Below are positions 61,735 to 64,000 of a DNA stretch of 64,000 nucleotides, piece after piece. Position 1 is the first letter of the stretch; each line of letters starts with the position of its first letter. The notes below the pieces were generated by a model that was not told the DNA's origin, ran no database searches, and worked only from the letters and a program-made list of their open reading frames with translations. The stretch comes from Lepidurus packardi (taxonomy: Eukaryota; Arthropoda; Branchiopoda; Notostraca; Triopsidae): positions 7,064,790-7,128,789 of the forward strand of contig JAKZAN010000002.1 in assembly GCA_023053545.1 (NCBI GenBank), in the 5' to 3' direction. A program made the translations under genes and the position numbers.

Positions 61735-64000
61735 TCACTTTGTATTTACATCCTTAGTATGCGCTGTAGTTCCGAGTTTGAAACTAGATTGAACACTAGC
61801 TTTTTCTTTGGATAATAGCATATTTTTCAGTCGCTTTGACTCGAAAAAGAACCTGACTTTGACATATTCTAATATTAGCATTCCCATATTAGCATCACGA
61901 TGATTATCACAAAATAGGGGTAACACATTGATAAGCGACACTTTGGCAATGCAATCTTTGAAGGAATCCATGAGATAGATGTGGTTAGGATACTTGAAAT
62001 GTTCGGACACAACCTTTTCAACTTCGATTAGCGTTTGAAAAACGGGGGGCGTGACGAAGAGAAGTCCGCCTCGAGTGCGAGCTCTGGTGAATTCGTCGGC
62101 TTCAAATTCTTCAGGAAGGTCATCTTCAGTGGTGATAACCGACCGTTTACACTCTTCACAATCATCATACAGACAGGATCGGGTTTTTAGCATGTACCCA
62201 CAGACATCGTAGATGAGAAAGCTGCTGATTCGGTCCTCTTTTGATGACGGCAACTCATTGACGTAACGGCTGGACAAACCTTCCATCAAATCGTCTTTCA
62301 TAGCAGACCTGAGATCAGCAGCCGCCTTTCTGTTGTTACGAAACTTGTGAAGGAGGCATTCTTTGAAGTCTGTCAGCACCATAAAGTCGTCATCATCTTC
62401 AACATTTGCGTTTCTCAGCATAGTCTTAGCGGGCGTGTAGAGAGACATCATTCGAATGATGTGAAGGAAACTCGTTGCAGTTGGATGGGTGTCGAAGGCA
62501 CGAATTTGTCCGAAGAGGCGCTGAAATAAAAGAAACGTTTAATAATTTGAATGTAATGTAAAATCCATTGATAATTATTTACCTCCAAAGGATCCTGGTT
62601 CCATCTGGCAGTGAGGACAAAGTCGTACTTCTCCGTTGAGTCTTTAGGGTATAATAACTCCTCGGTGAGACCAATTGTACTCAAAATAGAAAGGCGCCAG
62701 CCCTCAAGGGTCGTCTGTGAAGCAAACGTCGGCAACTGAGGACGATTCAGAGGGTCAACTTGACAGTTTTCAGTCATTTCGATGACAGTCAACATCTTCT
62801 CGAGAATGGCCTTCTTCCCCGGTTTCTCTTTTCCATCCTTGTCGCGATGGTTGTTCCAATTTGACTCTTTTACAGACTCGCAAATTCGACGGCCATTAAG
62901 CACATCGAAAACGTCATTAAGGAGCTTCGTCATCTTCTCGGTATACTCTGAATCTATAATTTGAATAATAAATTTTGCTGGCTTACAAATAATCAGGGCA
63001 AGTCAAATCACCATTGAATAACAGTTCAGTTTTCTTATTTTCCCGGAGAAATTTAAAAGCCATAGCGGTATGCTTCGAAAATAGCTGTGTGGCAAGACTG
63101 ACTGACATTCTTTGCCAAATCGTTGGCCAGATATGGGCGTACGTGAGCTTCGGAGCTAACCTCAAACCATGTTCCTTTGAATGATCATACAGTCGCTGAA
63201 AGAACGTGTGATAAACTGCTGAGCCTGCACACTTTAAAACAAATAATTTTAAAAATTAATCGGTATAAGTTAGTCAAATTATTACCTGTACAACTTGATA
63301 GTTCAAAAGTTGATTTCTGGTGCATTTAATTAGGTGGGGAACATCGATGAAAGCGTAAATTTTAATGTTTTCGTCGAGCGGATGTTCAAAAAAATTGCTT
63401 CCGCCCTTCTTGCCACTCACACCCATTTTAAGGAGAGCTGCTTTGTTCGAAGAGTGTCCGTCACAAACAGTCGCCTTAACGATTGCACCGGAGCGGTGAA
63501 GCAAAATTATTGCTTTCATGATAATTTCTGATAAGACGTGCTGGTCAGCTGCTCCTTTACTCGCAAACCATCCAATGGGTTGAATCCATTTTTGCCGGAA
63601 CGGACGGAAAACAAGGACCAAAACGTGATCAGTTAGGCCTTGCTCAGCTGCTTCCTTGATGTCGGATCCGAAATTGATCACTCCTTTCCATTTTAGCATT
63701 TTTGAATCCCATGTGAGGTCTTTTCGGATAGACATTTCGTCCCAGATCAGAGTTCCGAATCGTAGATGACGTTTGAGTTTGGCAAACACCTTGCCTAGGT
63801 TCTCCAACGCCAGATCGTTCAAGCCAAAACCAACGTCTGCAGAGCTTAACAATCGCCGAATGGTGGAGACTTCCGGAAGAGGAAGCAGCTTATTTTCTCT
63901 ACAGTGATCGTACGCTTTCATGCTCTTCATCCTAAGCAACAGACTTTCAATTAGCCAACCCGGCTCGTAGCGCATGCCGCAATGGAATCCATTCTTTCCT
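61735..64000 (-). CDS. P-element/THAP9-like transposase (5' partial)
   Basis: Exons 64000-63286 (open to the window edge), 63231-63012, 62953-62583 and 62520-61735 join in phase to at least 696 residues. A THAP DNA-binding domain, if present, lies beyond the edge. The visible part fits P-element-family transposases: a helical region MRYEPGWLIESLLLRMKSMK, then RNase-H-like acidic positions TLIWDEMSIRKD and ATVCDGHSSNKAAL, and a late acidic motif WNQDPLERLFGQIR (compare NQD-LE-F-G-IR of THAP9). The region between (FIDVPHLIKCTRNQLLNY... to MTENCQVDPLN) matches the family's GTP-binding insertion and C-terminal helices in order. It is unbroken over four exons, so it is either a recently active element or a domesticated gene. 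The C-terminal 150 residues are not recognised. Confidence 0.85.

Overview
The window is gene-dense nuclear DNA of an animal, most probably an arthropod. Evidence: spliced genes with GT-AG introns mostly of 45 to 80 bases; orthologues of Yorkie/YAP, mind bomb, TSC22/bunched and FADD; interstitial TTAGG-type repeats (the common arthropod telomere unit); and hAT, pogo/Tigger and P-element-like transposons. The compact introns and gene spacing recall a small-genome crustacean such as a branchiopod, but the species cannot be named from sequence alone. No bacterial-style operons, CRISPR arrays or rRNA genes were seen. Exon borders were joined by hand using splice signals, reading phase and similarity to known families. 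Nearly all models close in phase from ATG to stop.

Layout, left to right: the 3' end of MLH1 (+); SLC25A35-like mitochondrial carrier (-); TTLL3/8-type tubulin glycylase (+); ARGLU1 splicing co-factor (-), whose last two exons and 3'UTR are tandemly duplicated; YAP1/yorkie (+); FUNDC1-like mitophagy receptor (-); TTLL4-type tubulin polyglutamylase (+); TRMT10A tRNA m1G9 methyltransferase (-); NDUFA1 complex I subunit (+, three tiny exons); MIB2 ubiquitin ligase (-); a FADD-like DED + death-domain adaptor (+); CDC23/APC8 (+); a TSC22/bunched gene (+) spanning about 10 kb with three phase-matched alternative first coding exons; a decayed pogo/Tigger element; COG3 (+); ST6GAL sialyltransferase (-); GRTP1-like TBC RabGAP (+); an intronless membrane protein of unknown function (-); TMTC4 (+); SPATA5L1/AFG2B AAA ATPase (-); and a 5'-truncated (by the window edge) P-element/THAP9-like transposase (-).

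The genes are unrelated housekeeping, signalling and trafficking genes that mostly alternate in strand, giving divergent promoter pairs (SLC25A35/TTLL3, ARGLU1/YAP, FUNDC1/TTLL4, TRMT10A/NDUFA1, MIB2/FADD, ST6GAL/GRTP1) and tight convergent pairs (NDUFA1/MIB2, COG3/ST6GAL, GRTP1/unknown, TMTC4/SPATA5L1) with as little as 85 bases between stop codons. Two tubulin-modifying ligases of opposite chemistry (glycylase, glutamylase) lie 12 kb apart. The most unusual features are the duplicated terminal exons of ARGLU1, the three-promoter TSC22 locus with a long hairpin in its first intron, several foldback or transposon remnants, and the P-element-like transposase at the right edge.
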